Positions 20,101 through 29,391 of a stretch of DNA of 64,000 nt are shown here, in pieces. Under the pieces are notes generated by a model. The model did not search any database and was not told where the DNA came from. It saw only the letters and a program-made list of their open reading frames with translations. The DNA comes from Nonomuraea zeae (GTDB lineage Bacteria > Actinomycetota > Actinomycetes > Streptosporangiales > Streptosporangiaceae): contig NZ_VCKX01000029.1 of NCBI RefSeq assembly GCF_005889725.1, positions 1 to 64,000 of the forward strand, read 5' to 3'. A program made the translations under genes and the position numbers. Within the stretch, counting starts at the first letter, position 1; each line of letters starts with the position of its first letter.

Positions 20101-23100
20101 CGACGTTACCCAGGTGGAGACCATCGGCGGGTTCAGCGGCGGGAAACCGTCGTTCGTGGTGGAGAGCAAGGCCGACCATGACGACTACGGCCGCGTCACC
20201 GACGCATGGGACGTGCGCGGCGCCAAGACCGGCACCGTCTACACCCCGAAGTCCGGCGGGCCGGTGACCAGCACCACCGTCACCGGCCCGCTGGGCTGGG
20301 TCACCACCACGGAGCAGGACCCGGTCTGGGGCGAGCCGACCAGGATCACCGACCCCAACGACCGGGTCACCGACCTGACCTACGACGCCATGGGCCGCCT
20401 GACCGCGGTGTGGCTGCCAGGCCGGGACAAGACGACCTATCCGGGCACGCCGAGCTCACGTTTCTCCTATCTGGTACGCAACAACGCCGCCACGGTCGTG
20501 ACCAGCCAGACGCTCTCCCCCGCGGGCGACGCGTACGACACCACGCATGTGCTGTACGACGCACTGATGCGGGAGCGGCAGACGCAGACCTCCGACGCCA
20601 CCGGCGGCACCGGGGCCGTGGTCACCGACACCTTCTACGACTCGGCCGGGCGCGCGGTCAGGAAGAACAACCCGTACCTGGCGTCGGTCGCACCCAAGAC
20701 CGACCTGATCCAGCCGGACGCGTCCAGCAGCACCATCTCCGCGGCGGACGTGACCGTCTACGACGGGGCGGGGCGGGTGTCGGCCGAGGTCCGCATGAAG
20801 GAGATGCCGCCGGCCAGCGCTGGGGGCACGGAGCTGTGGCGTTCCACCCACCACTACGGCGGGGACCGGGAGGACCTCGTCCCGCCTGGCGGCGGCATCG
20901 TCACCTCGACGGTGAGCGACGCGACCGGCCACACCGTGGAGTTGCGTCAGTACCGCCGGGCCCAGGACGTGGGCACGGCCGCCGAATCCGACAAGACCGC
21001 CTACACCTACAACGCCAAGGGTCAGCTCACCCGGCTGGTGGACGCGGAGGGGAACACCTGGCAGTACGGCTATGACCTGCGCGGGAAGCGTACCAGGACC
21101 GTCGACCCCGACACGGGCACCACGGTGACGGCCTACAACGCGGCCGGCGATCTGATCACCAAGACCGACAACCGCGGTGAGACCGTCGCCTACACCTACG
21201 ACGTGCTGGGCCGCCCCACGTCGGTGCGCGACAAGAGCGTCACCGGCGACCCGCGGGTGGAGTTCACCTACGACACGCTGGCCGACGGCACGTCCGTCCG
21301 CGGCCGGCCGGTCAAGTCCGTCCGGTACGCCGGCACCGGCCAGTACGTCAAGGAGATCAAGGGCTACACGATCGGCTACCAGCCCTCCGAGGTGACCCAC
21401 ACCATCCCGGCGGCGGAGAAGGGGCTGGCCGGCGAGTACACGTACAAGATGACCTACTACGCCAGCGGCCTGCCCAAGACCATGCGCCTGCCGGCGGCCG
21501 GAGACGTGGGGCAGGAGGAGCTGACGTTCGGATACACCACCACGGGCGAGCCGACGACCCTGTCGACCACCCTGGGCGCCACCCTGGTGACGAACACCCG
21601 TTACACCAGCTTCAATGAGCTCGGCACCGTCAAGTTGAAGAACAGCACCGGCCAGAGCGTGGACGTGGCGCGTACCTACGACACGCACAGCCGGCGGCTG
21701 GCGCAGATCGCCACAGTCCGGCAGCAGTCCCCGACCGCGGTGGCCGATCTGCGCTTCGGCTACGACGGCAGTGGCAACGTCACCGAGATCGCGGATCAGG
21801 TCTCCAAGGACTACCAGTGTTTCACCACCGACCATCTCAAGCAGGTGCGCGAGGCGTGGACGCCCGCCACCGAGGGCTGCGGCACGGCGCCCGGCGCCGC
21901 CGTGCTGGGCGGGCCGGCCAAGTATTGGCACACCTACGACCACGACGCGATCGGCAACCGCGTCAAGACGGTGCAGCACGCCACCTCCGCCGGTGACCGC
22001 ACCACGACCTACAGCGTGCCCGCCGCCCACAAACTGACCGCCGTCTCCACGGGGAGCGAGACCTCCGCCTACGCCTACGACTCCGCCGGCAACGTGGTCT
22101 CCCGGCCCGGCCCCGCCGGAACTCAGACCCTCACCTGGGACCCGGAGGGCGAGCTCGCCCAGAGCGTCGACGCGTCCGGCCCGACCTCGTACGTCTACGA
22201 CGCCGGCGGCGAGCGACTGATCCGCACGGACCCGTCCGGCAAGACGCTGTACCTGCCGGGACAGGAACTGCGCTACACCAACGCCACCGGCACCACCTCG
22301 GGGACGCGCTACTACACGCACGCGGGCCAGCTCATCGCGACCCGGGCCGCGGGGAAGCTGACCTGGATGAGCACCGACCACCATGGCACAGCCGTCGCGG
22401 CGATCGGCGCCGTGGGGCAGACGGTGGCGCTGCGCCGCCAGACGCCCTTCGGCGAGCAGCGGACCGGCGCCGGGACCTGGCCGGCCACCATGGACAAGGG
22501 CTTCGTCGGCGGAACCCAGGACCCCACCGGCCTGACCCACCTCGGCGCCCGCGAGTACGACCCGGCGCTCGGCCGCTTCACCTCGGCCGACCCGCTGATG
22601 AACCTGGCCGATCCCCAGCAGATCAACGGATACCACTACGGGAACCAGAATCCCGTCACTCTCAGCGACCCCGACGGCCTGTTCTCGCGCTCCTGCCCGG
22701 ACGGAGTATGCAGCGACGGCCGCGGCGGCGCCTACCAGCACCGGGCCAGTAACCCGGCGACCAGTTACAACCCGAAGCCGCGTCCATGGAATCCGGCACT
22801 CCCGCCGGCGCGTACGCCGGTCAACAAGAGTAAGGCGAACTGTCCCGACGGGCAGGCCCCTTGCGCCGGGGCAATCGGTTCGCGGGTTACCAAGCAGGAC
22901 ATCCTGGCCGGCATACGGGACGATCTCGTCAAGAGACTGAGTGCCCTGGCCGCGATACGGAAAGCTCTCGGGCCGACCGACGAATACTGCAAGGATGGCT
23001 TTCTCGGTGTCGAACGATGCAAGTCCATCGAGTACACGGATAAGGGTCTCAAGATAACCGAGACGTCTTCGGTCTTTGGCAGGGACTTCTTCACCCGGAC

Positions 23101-23383
23101 GACGACTGTGCCTACCTATGGACCGGGCCGGCAGCAGGTGAGCTGTCACATCGATGCCGATGGCAACAAAAGCGGGTGTACGGTCCTGCGGGACGACAGC
23201 ATCACCACGAAGACGAACGGGGCTTGCATTCAGTCCACCATCGGAATGGGCGCCGGAGTGACAGGAGTGTTCGCCGCCGCCCCGGCCATCGTGAGTCCCG
23301 CGAGTCCGGCTGCCGTAATAGGCCTTGCGGCGGCTACGGCCGGAGCGTACGGGGGGTTGATGGGAGTCTTTCGCAATTGCTGA
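17186..23383 (+). CDS. Giant secreted RHS/YD-repeat protein
   Basis: 2,065 residues. ATG 17186 follows AGAGCAGGAAAG and opens a Sec signal peptide (MMTDRPPRRPR, then a hydrophobic stretch AVAVITALVTGIAIASV, cleavage likely after PAAA). Residues about 250-600 hold a SpvB/FG-GAP-like region (VTLGYSADSVDGRTAAVNSQ). From about 950 come many YD repeats: YDAMGRLTAVW, YDSAGRAVRK, YNAKGQLTRLV, YDLRGKRTRTV, YDVLGRPTSV, YDAGGERLIR. The RHS core ends at residue 1833 with REYDPALGRFTSADPL and the DPDGLF tail. The last 232 residues are a variable tip with eight or so cysteines and a Gly/Ala-rich hydrophobic stretch, matching no toxin I know. No immunity gene follows; the next gene encodes another secreted giant. 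Confidence 0.93.
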   Translation: MMTDRPPRRPRAVAVITALVTGIAIASVPSQPAAALPVTTVGVQKEPVVAARYAERVKAPSGQVKSWRATAPVWPARGVAEVEVSAAGATAADKRGARAGDLPVWVDAAAGAAATADGGPAKMRVESLGKVETAGAEGLALRMTRADGQAMDVPARLTVDYSAFRFAYGGDWASRLRVWRLPECALRTPKEASCQGAMVTSVNDVGAGTVSAQVTVPGSAAEPGATAASGTLLAVAAEPSGSAGDYKATSLAPSATWSAEGNSGNFSWSYPVRVPPGLGGPQPAVTLGYSADSVDGRTAAVNSQPSWAGEGFDWHPGFIERRYIGCAQDMAAKNGKPASNKVATGDLCWATDNAVLSMQGHAGELIKDASGGDTWRLRADDGTRIERRTGAANGDDDGEWWLVTTTDGTQYWFGGRPGSQSALTVPVFGNHEGERCYRTTFAASSCTQAYRWQLDHVVDPHGNTMRISYTKETNRYGRNLTAADAVEYDRAGYPQTIEYGTRGTTDQAPMRVSFGLGDRCLSACGENRNWPDVPLDLKCSASPCGYTQVSPSFWMTKRLASVTTQVLDPGIGQYADAESWTLTHAFPAVEDYGTPAMWLASIAHKGLAGAGADVAVPEVRFTSELLSNRVDTREDTYPAMNRHRIKTITDENGGVTDVVYAPDDCVAGSRTPDERNLHDNAYRCYPVRWTPAGKTEAITDFFHKHVVQSVTVAEVGTGSPTSSPKVTTGYTYNGTPAWHYSDDDGMVKPEYKTWSVWRGYSSVTRTVGEGAQQMRTEKRYFRGMHGDKLPSGTRVAELPAITANGVPSSKDEEAFAGRLREAIIYDGQAEVSAAVSQYTQSEPTASRTLGGVTVHARMVHESASHTRTTRDGARAPRTTTTTRQVDGYRLPTAVDERGDDNVAGDEKCTLTEYARDPGTPIVDSPSRVRTFAADCATAKDAEANNTLREEQVIAEERTSYDHKPWGQAPSAGDVTQVETIGGFSGGKPSFVVESKADHDDYGRVTDAWDVRGAKTGTVYTPKSGGPVTSTTVTGPLGWVTTTEQDPVWGEPTRITDPNDRVTDLTYDAMGRLTAVWLPGRDKTTYPGTPSSRFSYLVRNNAATVVTSQTLSPAGDAYDTTHVLYDALMRERQTQTSDATGGTGAVVTDTFYDSAGRAVRKNNPYLASVAPKTDLIQPDASSSTISAADVTVYDGAGRVSAEVRMKEMPPASAGGTELWRSTHHYGGDREDLVPPGGGIVTSTVSDATGHTVELRQYRRAQDVGTAAESDKTAYTYNAKGQLTRLVDAEGNTWQYGYDLRGKRTRTVDPDTGTTVTAYNAAGDLITKTDNRGETVAYTYDVLGRPTSVRDKSVTGDPRVEFTYDTLADGTSVRGRPVKSVRYAGTGQYVKEIKGYTIGYQPSEVTHTIPAAEKGLAGEYTYKMTYYASGLPKTMRLPAAGDVGQEELTFGYTTTGEPTTLSTTLGATLVTNTRYTSFNELGTVKLKNSTGQSVDVARTYDTHSRRLAQIATVRQQSPTAVADLRFGYDGSGNVTEIADQVSKDYQCFTTDHLKQVREAWTPATEGCGTAPGAAVLGGPAKYWHTYDHDAIGNRVKTVQHATSAGDRTTTYSVPAAHKLTAVSTGSETSAYAYDSAGNVVSRPGPAGTQTLTWDPEGELAQSVDASGPTSYVYDAGGERLIRTDPSGKTLYLPGQELRYTNATGTTSGTRYYTHAGQLIATRAAGKLTWMSTDHHGTAVAAIGAVGQTVALRRQTPFGEQRTGAGTWPATMDKGFVGGTQDPTGLTHLGAREYDPALGRFTSADPLMNLADPQQINGYHYGNQNPVTLSDPDGLFSRSCPDGVCSDGRGGAYQHRASNPATSYNPKPRPWNPALPPARTPVNKSKANCPDGQAPCAGAIGSRVTKQDILAGIRDDLVKRLSALAAIRKALGPTDEYCKDGFLGVERCKSIEYTDKGLKITETSSVFGRDFFTRTTTVPTYGPGRQQVSCHIDADGNKSGCTVLRDDSITTKTNGACIQSTIGMGAGVTGVFAAAPAIVSPASPAAVIGLAAATAGAYGGLMGVFRNC

Positions 23384-23389
23384 CCGAAC

Positions 23390-23415
23390 GCCGCCGATCC
23401 GGGGGGATCGGCGGC
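23390..23415 (+). terminator. Terminator after the RHS gene
   Basis: GCCGCCGATCC, loop GGGG, GGATCGGCGGC: perfect 11-bp stem seven bases after the RHS stop codon. Confidence 0.8.
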
Positions 23416-23591
23416 GGGAGGCAAGCTCCTGTGGCGGAAGAGCGGCGCAGAACGGCAGATTAACGACTGGCGTGACGGGTGGGCGATCCCGATCCTGATC
23501 TCGTAGTCGGGGATTGATGTGAGCCGCTCGTGCACCGGGCGGGGCGATCGGCCAGCTACGCCCCCTGGTGTCTCGTCTGCATGGAGAAAAG

Positions 23592-26500
23592 ATGTTCCGA
23601 CAAGGGCTGATCCCCGCACTCATCGCGGTTCTCGCGACCGGGTGGGGACTGCCGTCCACCGCCGCGGCGGCGGCCGGGGCCGAGCCGGACTGCCGGCCGT
23701 CCACCGCGCAGGTACGGGCCGCCGCGGCGATGGCCGAGGCGTGCGGCGAGCGGGTGGAGGTCGAGTCGCTGCGCACCGAGACCAGCCAGGTCTTCGCGAA
23801 CGCGGACGGCACCAGCACGCTGGAGATCGACGCCTACCCGCGGCGGGCCCGGCGGGCCGACGGCTCGTGGGCTCCCCCGAACGCCGCACTCGAACCGCGG
23901 GCGGACGGTTCCGTGGCGCCACAGGCCTCCCCCCTGGGCCTGGTGTTGTCGGGCGGCGGCGACGGCCCGCTGCTGCGGGCCAGGCACGAGGGCCACGACC
24001 TGGCGCTGTCGTGGCCGCAGCCGCTGCCCAGGCCGGTGCTCGAAGGCACCCGTGCCACCTACTCCGAGGTGCTGGCCGGCGTGGACCTGGTGCTCACCGC
24101 GCGTGACACCGGCTTCTCGTTCGTGCTGGTGGTCAAGAACGCGCAGGCGGCGCGGAACCCTCGGCTGCGCGCCCTGACCCTGGGCAGCTCGCTGCCGGGC
24201 CTGACGTGGCAGAAGGGCGCGGACGGCGGCCTTCGGGCGGTGGACGCCGAAGGCAGGGCCGTCCTCGGTGCGCCGGCGCCCAGGATGTGGGACTCCGCCG
24301 AGGCGGGGGCCGCGTCGGTGGAGCGGCCGGCGCAGGGCGCGCGTGACGCGGCGGTGCGGGTGGACGTGGCCTCCGGCGGGCGGCTGACGCTCGTGCCCGA
24401 CCAGCGGCTGCTGGCCGACCCGGCGGCGCGCTTTCCGCTGGTCGTCGATCCGGACATCGGGTACGCGGCCTGGACCATGATCAACGAATTCAAGCCCGGC
24501 CAGTCGTACTGGAACTACGATCGCCGGGACTGCTCGGGCGCGGCGAACTCCGAGTGCGGCAAGGTCGGCTACTACGTCGACCCGGTGCGCTACCGGTCGA
24601 TGTTCTCCTTCCCGCCGTGGCAGACGCACGGCAAGGACATCATCGGTGCCTCGATGTGGATCGACCTGGTGCATTCGGCACAGTGCGCGGCCAGCGTCAC
24701 GGAGCTGCGGGTGGTGCACGCCGACCTGGGCGCGGGCACCACCTGGGACAACACCGCCCCGTCCTGGGAGGGCGCCAACGCCTCCAGGGTCAGCAACAGC
24801 TCGTGCCGCCAGATACGAACGCCCACGGAGTTCAACGTGACCTCCACGATCAGCCGCGCGGCGTCGGAGCGGTGGGGGCGGCTCGTCCTGGGGCTGAAGG
24901 CCTATGACGAAGACACTACGGCGGGGTGGAAGAAGTTCGACGCCGTGACGGCCAAGCTGGCGGTCACGATGAACTCGGCGCCGGAGGCCCCCTCGTCGCT
25001 GACCGTCGGCGAAAAACCCTGCGGCATCGGCGGCGAGCGGGCCTTCGTGCCGACGCGGTCCCCGACGTTGCGCGCGGGGGTGCTGGACGCCGACGGCAAT
25101 TCGCTCAAGGTGAGCTTCTCCTGGCGGCGCGTCCGCGAGGACGGCTCCCTGGCGTCGGCTCCGCCGTCGCCGAACGGGGTGCAGCAGAACGTGCCATCCA
25201 ACACGACGGCGCAGGTGAACGCCTATCCAGGCGTGCTGGAGTCCGGTGAGCGCATGGTGGGAACGGGCGACCTCACCCGCGACGGCCGCCCCGACGTGCT
25301 CGTCCGCGACAGCGACGGCTACCTGTACGTGCTGCCCGGATGGAACAAGCAGCTCGCCGAGCGGGCGCCGCTGGGCGCCGGGTGGGGCGGGCTGACCATC
25401 GCCGGCGTGGCGGACTGGAACAAGGACGGCCGCCCCGACATCGTGGCCCGCGACGACGCGAGCGGCGCGCTGCGCCTGTATCCGGGCGGCGCCACGAAGA
25501 ACACCTTCGACACCCCGGTGACCATCGGCTCAGGCTTCGGCGGTTACACACCGGCAGGGATCGCGGACTGGGACCGCGACGGGCATGCCGACCTGCTCGC
25601 CCGCGACAGCGACGGAGTGTTGTGGCTGTATCCGGGCGAGAGCAAGAACGTGCCGTCGGCGCAGCCCCGGGTCAACCTCGGCGGGGGATGGAACGGTTTC
25701 ACCTATTTCGGCACGATCGACTATGACCGTGACGGGGCGCCCGACGTGCTGGCCCGGGACCCCTCCAACGGCGTGTTGTGGTTGTATCCGGGAATGGGCG
25801 CCAGATCGGCCTACCAGGGAGATCCGTGGCGGTACGAGGTGGGCTCCGGCTGGTGGGGCTATGAGGCGTTCACCACCCCCGACCTAGACGGTGACGGCAA
25901 GAGCGACTTCGTGGCCGACCCTCCTGACACCACGACGTGGTACGGCTACCAGGGCGCCGGAGCGCGCATCCCCGGCGGGTCACGGTGGCCGATGGCCGCG
26001 ATCGGGCTGTCGCCGAACAGCACGTACCGCTGGTGGGTCACGGCCCAGGACCATCGGATCAGCGGGCCCGCCTCCCAGCCCTGCGAGTTCACCGTCGACG
26101 TGGCCAAGCCCGCCGTGCCCACCGTGACGGCGGACGTCTACAAGGAGGGCATTGACGTCTGCGACGGCGGGCCGTGCGGCTCGGTGGGCCAGACCGGCCG
26201 GTTCACCTTCGCCAGCACCTCCCCCGACGTCGTGCGCTACGAATGGGGGCTGAACGATCCGCCCTCGATGGTGGCCACCCCGGCGGCGCTGGGTGGCAGC
26301 GTGTCGGTGGACTGGCTGCCGGCCGACGGCGGTCTGGCGACCCTGTACGTCGACGCCGTTGACCGCGCGGGCAACAAGGCTCGCAGGACCTACCAGTTCG
26401 TGGTGGGCTCGCCGTCGCCGCCCCTGGCCCGGTGGAAGCTGTCGGACCCGGCCGGATCGGCCGTCCTGGCCGACGACACGGGCAACGGGCGGGACCTGTC

Positions 26501-28721
26501 CGTCCACGGCACCCTGACGCTGGGCGAGCCCGGGCGGCTGGAACCCGGCTACGACGGCGAATCGCAGACCGCGATGCGGCTCGACGGGGCCAGTGGCTAC
26601 GCCTCCAGCCCCGACTTCCTCAACACGGCCAAGAGCTTCACGGTGTCGGCCTGGGCGAAGCTGGACAGCACGGGCGCCGACCAGACCGTGGTGGCGAGCA
26701 CGGGCAGCCAGTACGGCCCGTTCTCCCTCTACTACGCCGGCGCCGCGAACCGGTGGCTCATGCTGGTCCCGTCCCGGGAGACCGAGAACGGCCAGGTGAT
26801 CTGGTGGCAGGCGAAGTCCACCACCGTGCCTCGCGCGGGCGTGTGGACGCATCTGGCCGGAACCTACGACTCGGTCGCCAAGACGCTGCGCCTGTACGTC
26901 AACGGCGTGCTGGAGGGCACGGTGACCGGCGTGACCACCTTCGACGCCGCCGGTGAGGTGCGGGTGGGCAAGGGAGGGGACCCGTTCAAGGGCTCGGTGG
27001 CCGACGTACGGCTGTGGGAACGGAAGATCACCGACGCGGAGGTGTTCGACCTGGCCGACCCGCTGGTCACCGGCAGGGCCGGAGAGTGGGACTTCGAGGA
27101 GGTGGGTTCCCGCTCCGCGATCGACACTTCGGGCAGGTTCCGTGACCTGCGCCTGTACGGCGGTGCCGAGATGCCGGCGAGCGGGGGCGGCCATCCGGGA
27201 TCGGCGCTGAAGCTGAACGGCACGGACGGCTACGCTGCGCTCGACGCGCCGGCGTTGCGCACCGACCAGTCGTTCACCGTGGCGGCGTGGGTGCAGGTCG
27301 CGAACCCGGCCGTCGCGCAGACGTTCGTGTCGCAGCAGAGCGCGGGAGCTCTGCCGGGATTCTCGCTGTCCTTCGATCCGGCGGGTGGCGGCAAGTGGGT
27401 GTGGTCGGTGCCGAACTCCCCCACCGGCACCACCGGCACGAGCTTCGTGTCGGTGGCCGCGGTGGACCTGGACAAGTATCACCACCTGACCGGGGTGCTC
27501 GACGCCCAGAACCGGTCGCTACGGCTGTACGTGGAGGGGGAACCGAAGGCGGCCACCGGCCTGAACGCCGCCTGGCAACCGTGGCGGGCCGGCGGCGGGC
27601 TGCTGGTCGGCCGGTCGCACCAGGGTTCCGCCCCGTCCGGGTTCACCAACGGGATGGTGGACGGACTACGCCTCTACCAGGGCGTGGTGTCGGACGTGAA
27701 GCGGATCATCACCGTAAATCCGTCCACCTTCGCCGACAGGTTCGACGACGGCTCCGCCTCCGGATGGAGGGTCTACAACGGCGCCTGGTCGGAGTCGGGA
27801 GGTGTGTTTTCCGCCGACGCAGGCGATGTGCGACGCGCGGTGGTGGACGACGCGTGGATCGACTTCGACGACTTCACCTTCGAAGCCGACGTCAGCATCG
27901 CCTCGGCCTCGGGTGAGGCGGGGATCGTGTTCCGCGACACGGCCGACGACTACGGCGTGGACGCCTACCGGGGGTACTTCACCGGCTTCGACGGCACGTC
28001 CCTGGTGCTGGGCCGTTCCGACAACGGCTGGCACGAACTGTCCAGGGTGCCCATCACCGCGGCGACAGGAGTGTTCCACCATCTGAAGGTCGTGGCGCAC
28101 TCGGGACGGATCCAGGTGTTCTTCGGCAACGCCGCGACCCCCCAGATCGACGTGGTCGACACCGTCTTGCGCTCCGGCGGGATCGGTGTCCGGGCATCGC
28201 GCACCGCGGCGGCGTTCGACAACGTGTCGGTGGTCAAGAACACCGCCCTGGACGCCTACACCCTGTCCAGCAACTTCTCCGCCGGGCAGGGCGGCAGGAG
28301 CTGGCGCTATCAGGAGGCACGCGGCGGCGGCGTCTACGAGGACCTGACCTGGGATCCCCGCGGCTGGTGGCAAGGCAGCGGCGCATGGAACCGGGTGCTC
28401 GCGTCCGGGAACCTCCATCCCGACGACCACCCCACGGTGGTGTCCTGGACCGCGCCGAAGGCTGGGAAGGTGCGCATCAACGGCAACCCTCGCAAAGCGG
28501 TCGCGGGCGGTGACGGCGTCAATGTGCGGATCATCAAGAACGGTGTGCAGATCTGGCCCGCCTCCGGCTGGCAGGCCATCGGCGGAGCCGACACCACCGG
28601 GGTGTGGCACGGCCTGTCAGCCGAGGTCACCATCGGGGACGTGATCCGTTTCGAGGTAGCGCAAGGAGAAACCGACTCCGCCGACAGCACCATGTGGAAC
28701 CCTACCCTCGAATACGGCTAG
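23592..28721 (+). CDS. Giant secreted DNRLRE / FG-GAP / LamG protein
   Basis: 1,709 residues. ATG 23592 has GGAG five bases upstream and a signal peptide (MFRQGLIPALIAVLATGWG, then A-rich cleavage region). About residues 290-460 form a DNRLRE-type domain (RYRSMFSFPPWQTHGKDIIG, ASMWIDLVHSAQCAASVTEL). Residues 555-775 hold five FG-GAP/VCBS repeats (GTGDLTRDGRPDVLVRDSDG, GVADWNKDGRPDIVARDD, GIADWDRDGHADLLARDSDG, GTIDYDRDGAPDVLARD, TPDLDGDGKSDFVAD) with Ca-binding loops. Two LamG/concanavalin domains follow at about 945-1160 and 1165-1370. A third jelly-roll-like domain lies at about 1380-1550, and a C-terminal beta-rich domain ends the protein. Probably an exported adhesin or matrix protein; actinomycetes often encode such proteins beside RHS proteins. 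No enzyme motif seen. Confidence 0.9.
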   Translation: MFRQGLIPALIAVLATGWGLPSTAAAAAGAEPDCRPSTAQVRAAAAMAEACGERVEVESLRTETSQVFANADGTSTLEIDAYPRRARRADGSWAPPNAALEPRADGSVAPQASPLGLVLSGGGDGPLLRARHEGHDLALSWPQPLPRPVLEGTRATYSEVLAGVDLVLTARDTGFSFVLVVKNAQAARNPRLRALTLGSSLPGLTWQKGADGGLRAVDAEGRAVLGAPAPRMWDSAEAGAASVERPAQGARDAAVRVDVASGGRLTLVPDQRLLADPAARFPLVVDPDIGYAAWTMINEFKPGQSYWNYDRRDCSGAANSECGKVGYYVDPVRYRSMFSFPPWQTHGKDIIGASMWIDLVHSAQCAASVTELRVVHADLGAGTTWDNTAPSWEGANASRVSNSSCRQIRTPTEFNVTSTISRAASERWGRLVLGLKAYDEDTTAGWKKFDAVTAKLAVTMNSAPEAPSSLTVGEKPCGIGGERAFVPTRSPTLRAGVLDADGNSLKVSFSWRRVREDGSLASAPPSPNGVQQNVPSNTTAQVNAYPGVLESGERMVGTGDLTRDGRPDVLVRDSDGYLYVLPGWNKQLAERAPLGAGWGGLTIAGVADWNKDGRPDIVARDDASGALRLYPGGATKNTFDTPVTIGSGFGGYTPAGIADWDRDGHADLLARDSDGVLWLYPGESKNVPSAQPRVNLGGGWNGFTYFGTIDYDRDGAPDVLARDPSNGVLWLYPGMGARSAYQGDPWRYEVGSGWWGYEAFTTPDLDGDGKSDFVADPPDTTTWYGYQGAGARIPGGSRWPMAAIGLSPNSTYRWWVTAQDHRISGPASQPCEFTVDVAKPAVPTVTADVYKEGIDVCDGGPCGSVGQTGRFTFASTSPDVVRYEWGLNDPPSMVATPAALGGSVSVDWLPADGGLATLYVDAVDRAGNKARRTYQFVVGSPSPPLARWKLSDPAGSAVLADDTGNGRDLSVHGTLTLGEPGRLEPGYDGESQTAMRLDGASGYASSPDFLNTAKSFTVSAWAKLDSTGADQTVVASTGSQYGPFSLYYAGAANRWLMLVPSRETENGQVIWWQAKSTTVPRAGVWTHLAGTYDSVAKTLRLYVNGVLEGTVTGVTTFDAAGEVRVGKGGDPFKGSVADVRLWERKITDAEVFDLADPLVTGRAGEWDFEEVGSRSAIDTSGRFRDLRLYGGAEMPASGGGHPGSALKLNGTDGYAALDAPALRTDQSFTVAAWVQVANPAVAQTFVSQQSAGALPGFSLSFDPAGGGKWVWSVPNSPTGTTGTSFVSVAAVDLDKYHHLTGVLDAQNRSLRLYVEGEPKAATGLNAAWQPWRAGGGLLVGRSHQGSAPSGFTNGMVDGLRLYQGVVSDVKRIITVNPSTFADRFDDGSASGWRVYNGAWSESGGVFSADAGDVRRAVVDDAWIDFDDFTFEADVSIASASGEAGIVFRDTADDYGVDAYRGYFTGFDGTSLVLGRSDNGWHELSRVPITAATGVFHHLKVVAHSGRIQVFFGNAATPQIDVVDTVLRSGGIGVRASRTAAAFDNVSVVKNTALDAYTLSSNFSAGQGGRSWRYQEARGGGVYEDLTWDPRGWWQGSGAWNRVLASGNLHPDDHPTVVSWTAPKAGKVRINGNPRKAVAGGDGVNVRIIKNGVQIWPASGWQAIGGADTTGVWHGLSAEVTIGDVIRFEVAQGETDSADSTMWNPTLEYG

Positions 28722-28724
28722 CCA

Positions 28725-28959
28725 TCGGCGTCCTTGGTGGCGGTGAGGACGAGGTGGGTGCTCGGGATGGGGGTGACCAGCCGGCCGCTGGACGCAAGGC
28801 GGTCAGTCGGCTGAGAGGAATGGAGCGCACGCCGGTCATGGAGACGATGCGGTCGAAGGGGTCGGGCGGCCGGTCGCAGGCACTAAGGATGTGCACGGGC
28901 GGGTGCTGGGCGAGGGCGGCGCTTCGCGCCTCCAGCGCCTGCGTTACCCGTGGCAGCAT
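28725..28959 (-). pseudogene. Protein-L-isoaspartate O-methyltransferase fragment
   Basis: The minus strand reads DPFDRIVSMTGVRSIPLSRL then TALRPA. After a one-base shift it continues GRLVTPIPSTHLVLTATKDA and reaches a stop near 28727. These are the motifs that follow the SAM pocket in PCMT-like enzymes. The N-terminal SAM-binding part is missing. Unrelated in position to the two PCMT-type genes at 50-52 kb. Confidence 0.65.
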
Positions 28960-29036
28960 CGCAGCGGCTGAAGGTCACCTACGAGTGGGTAGCAGGCCGC
29001 TCGGCCGCCGCGGCGAGCCTAGGAACCCCCCGACGA

Positions 29037-29106
29037 CCGAGGTGGCCCTGGCGATCGTGCGCGGCCGGTCGAACGCGGACATCGCCGCGGAGCTCACCAT
29101 GGGCGT
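29037..29106 (+). pseudogene. LuxR-type helix-turn-helix fragment
   Basis: The short peptide TEVALAIVRGRSNADIAAEL matches the first half of the LuxR (GerE) DNA-binding domain. Nothing else of the protein remains, and it runs directly into a metallo-beta-lactamase-fold fragment. Confidence 0.45.
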
Positions 29107-29387
29107 CATCGCTCGACCTGGTGGAGCAGATCGCCGAACGCTTCGGTCCGGTGGACACCGCCGTCCTTTTCGCCGGGGCTCCTCGCTTCGACGTCCTCTT
29201 CGACGGCGCGCTGATCGTCCTCGACAGCGCCCAGACCGCCGAGGCCGCACAGATCCTCGGCGCCCGCCGGGTGGTTCCCGTCCATTACGACAGCTGGGCG
29301 CACTTCACCTAGGGCCGCGACGAACTGGTGACCGCCTTCACCGCCGCCGGGCTGCTTGACCGCCTGGACCTGGGCGACCGGGGCTGA
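29104..29387 (+). pseudogene. MBL-fold metallohydrolase C-terminal fragment
   Basis: SLDLVEQIAERFGPVDTAVL, then GALIVLDSAQTAEAAQILGA, then RRVVPVHYDSWAHFT is the C-terminal part of an UlaG-like MBL-fold enzyme. A TAG at 29310-29312 replaces the expected Glu codon of the T-E-G-R-D motif. After it the frame continues GRDELVTAFTAAGLLDRLDL to a stop at 29385-29387. The zinc-binding N-terminal half is absent. Confidence 0.65.
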
Positions 29388-29391
29388 CCTC

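Noticed and set aside
20456..23818. Very long open frame (over 1,100 codons) on the minus strand opposite the RHS gene
   Set aside because: It is the GC-driven mirror of the plus-strand coding sequence: Val/Gly/Arg-rich, no known motif, no start signal. Same for long antisense frames under the LamG gene and the MFS gene.
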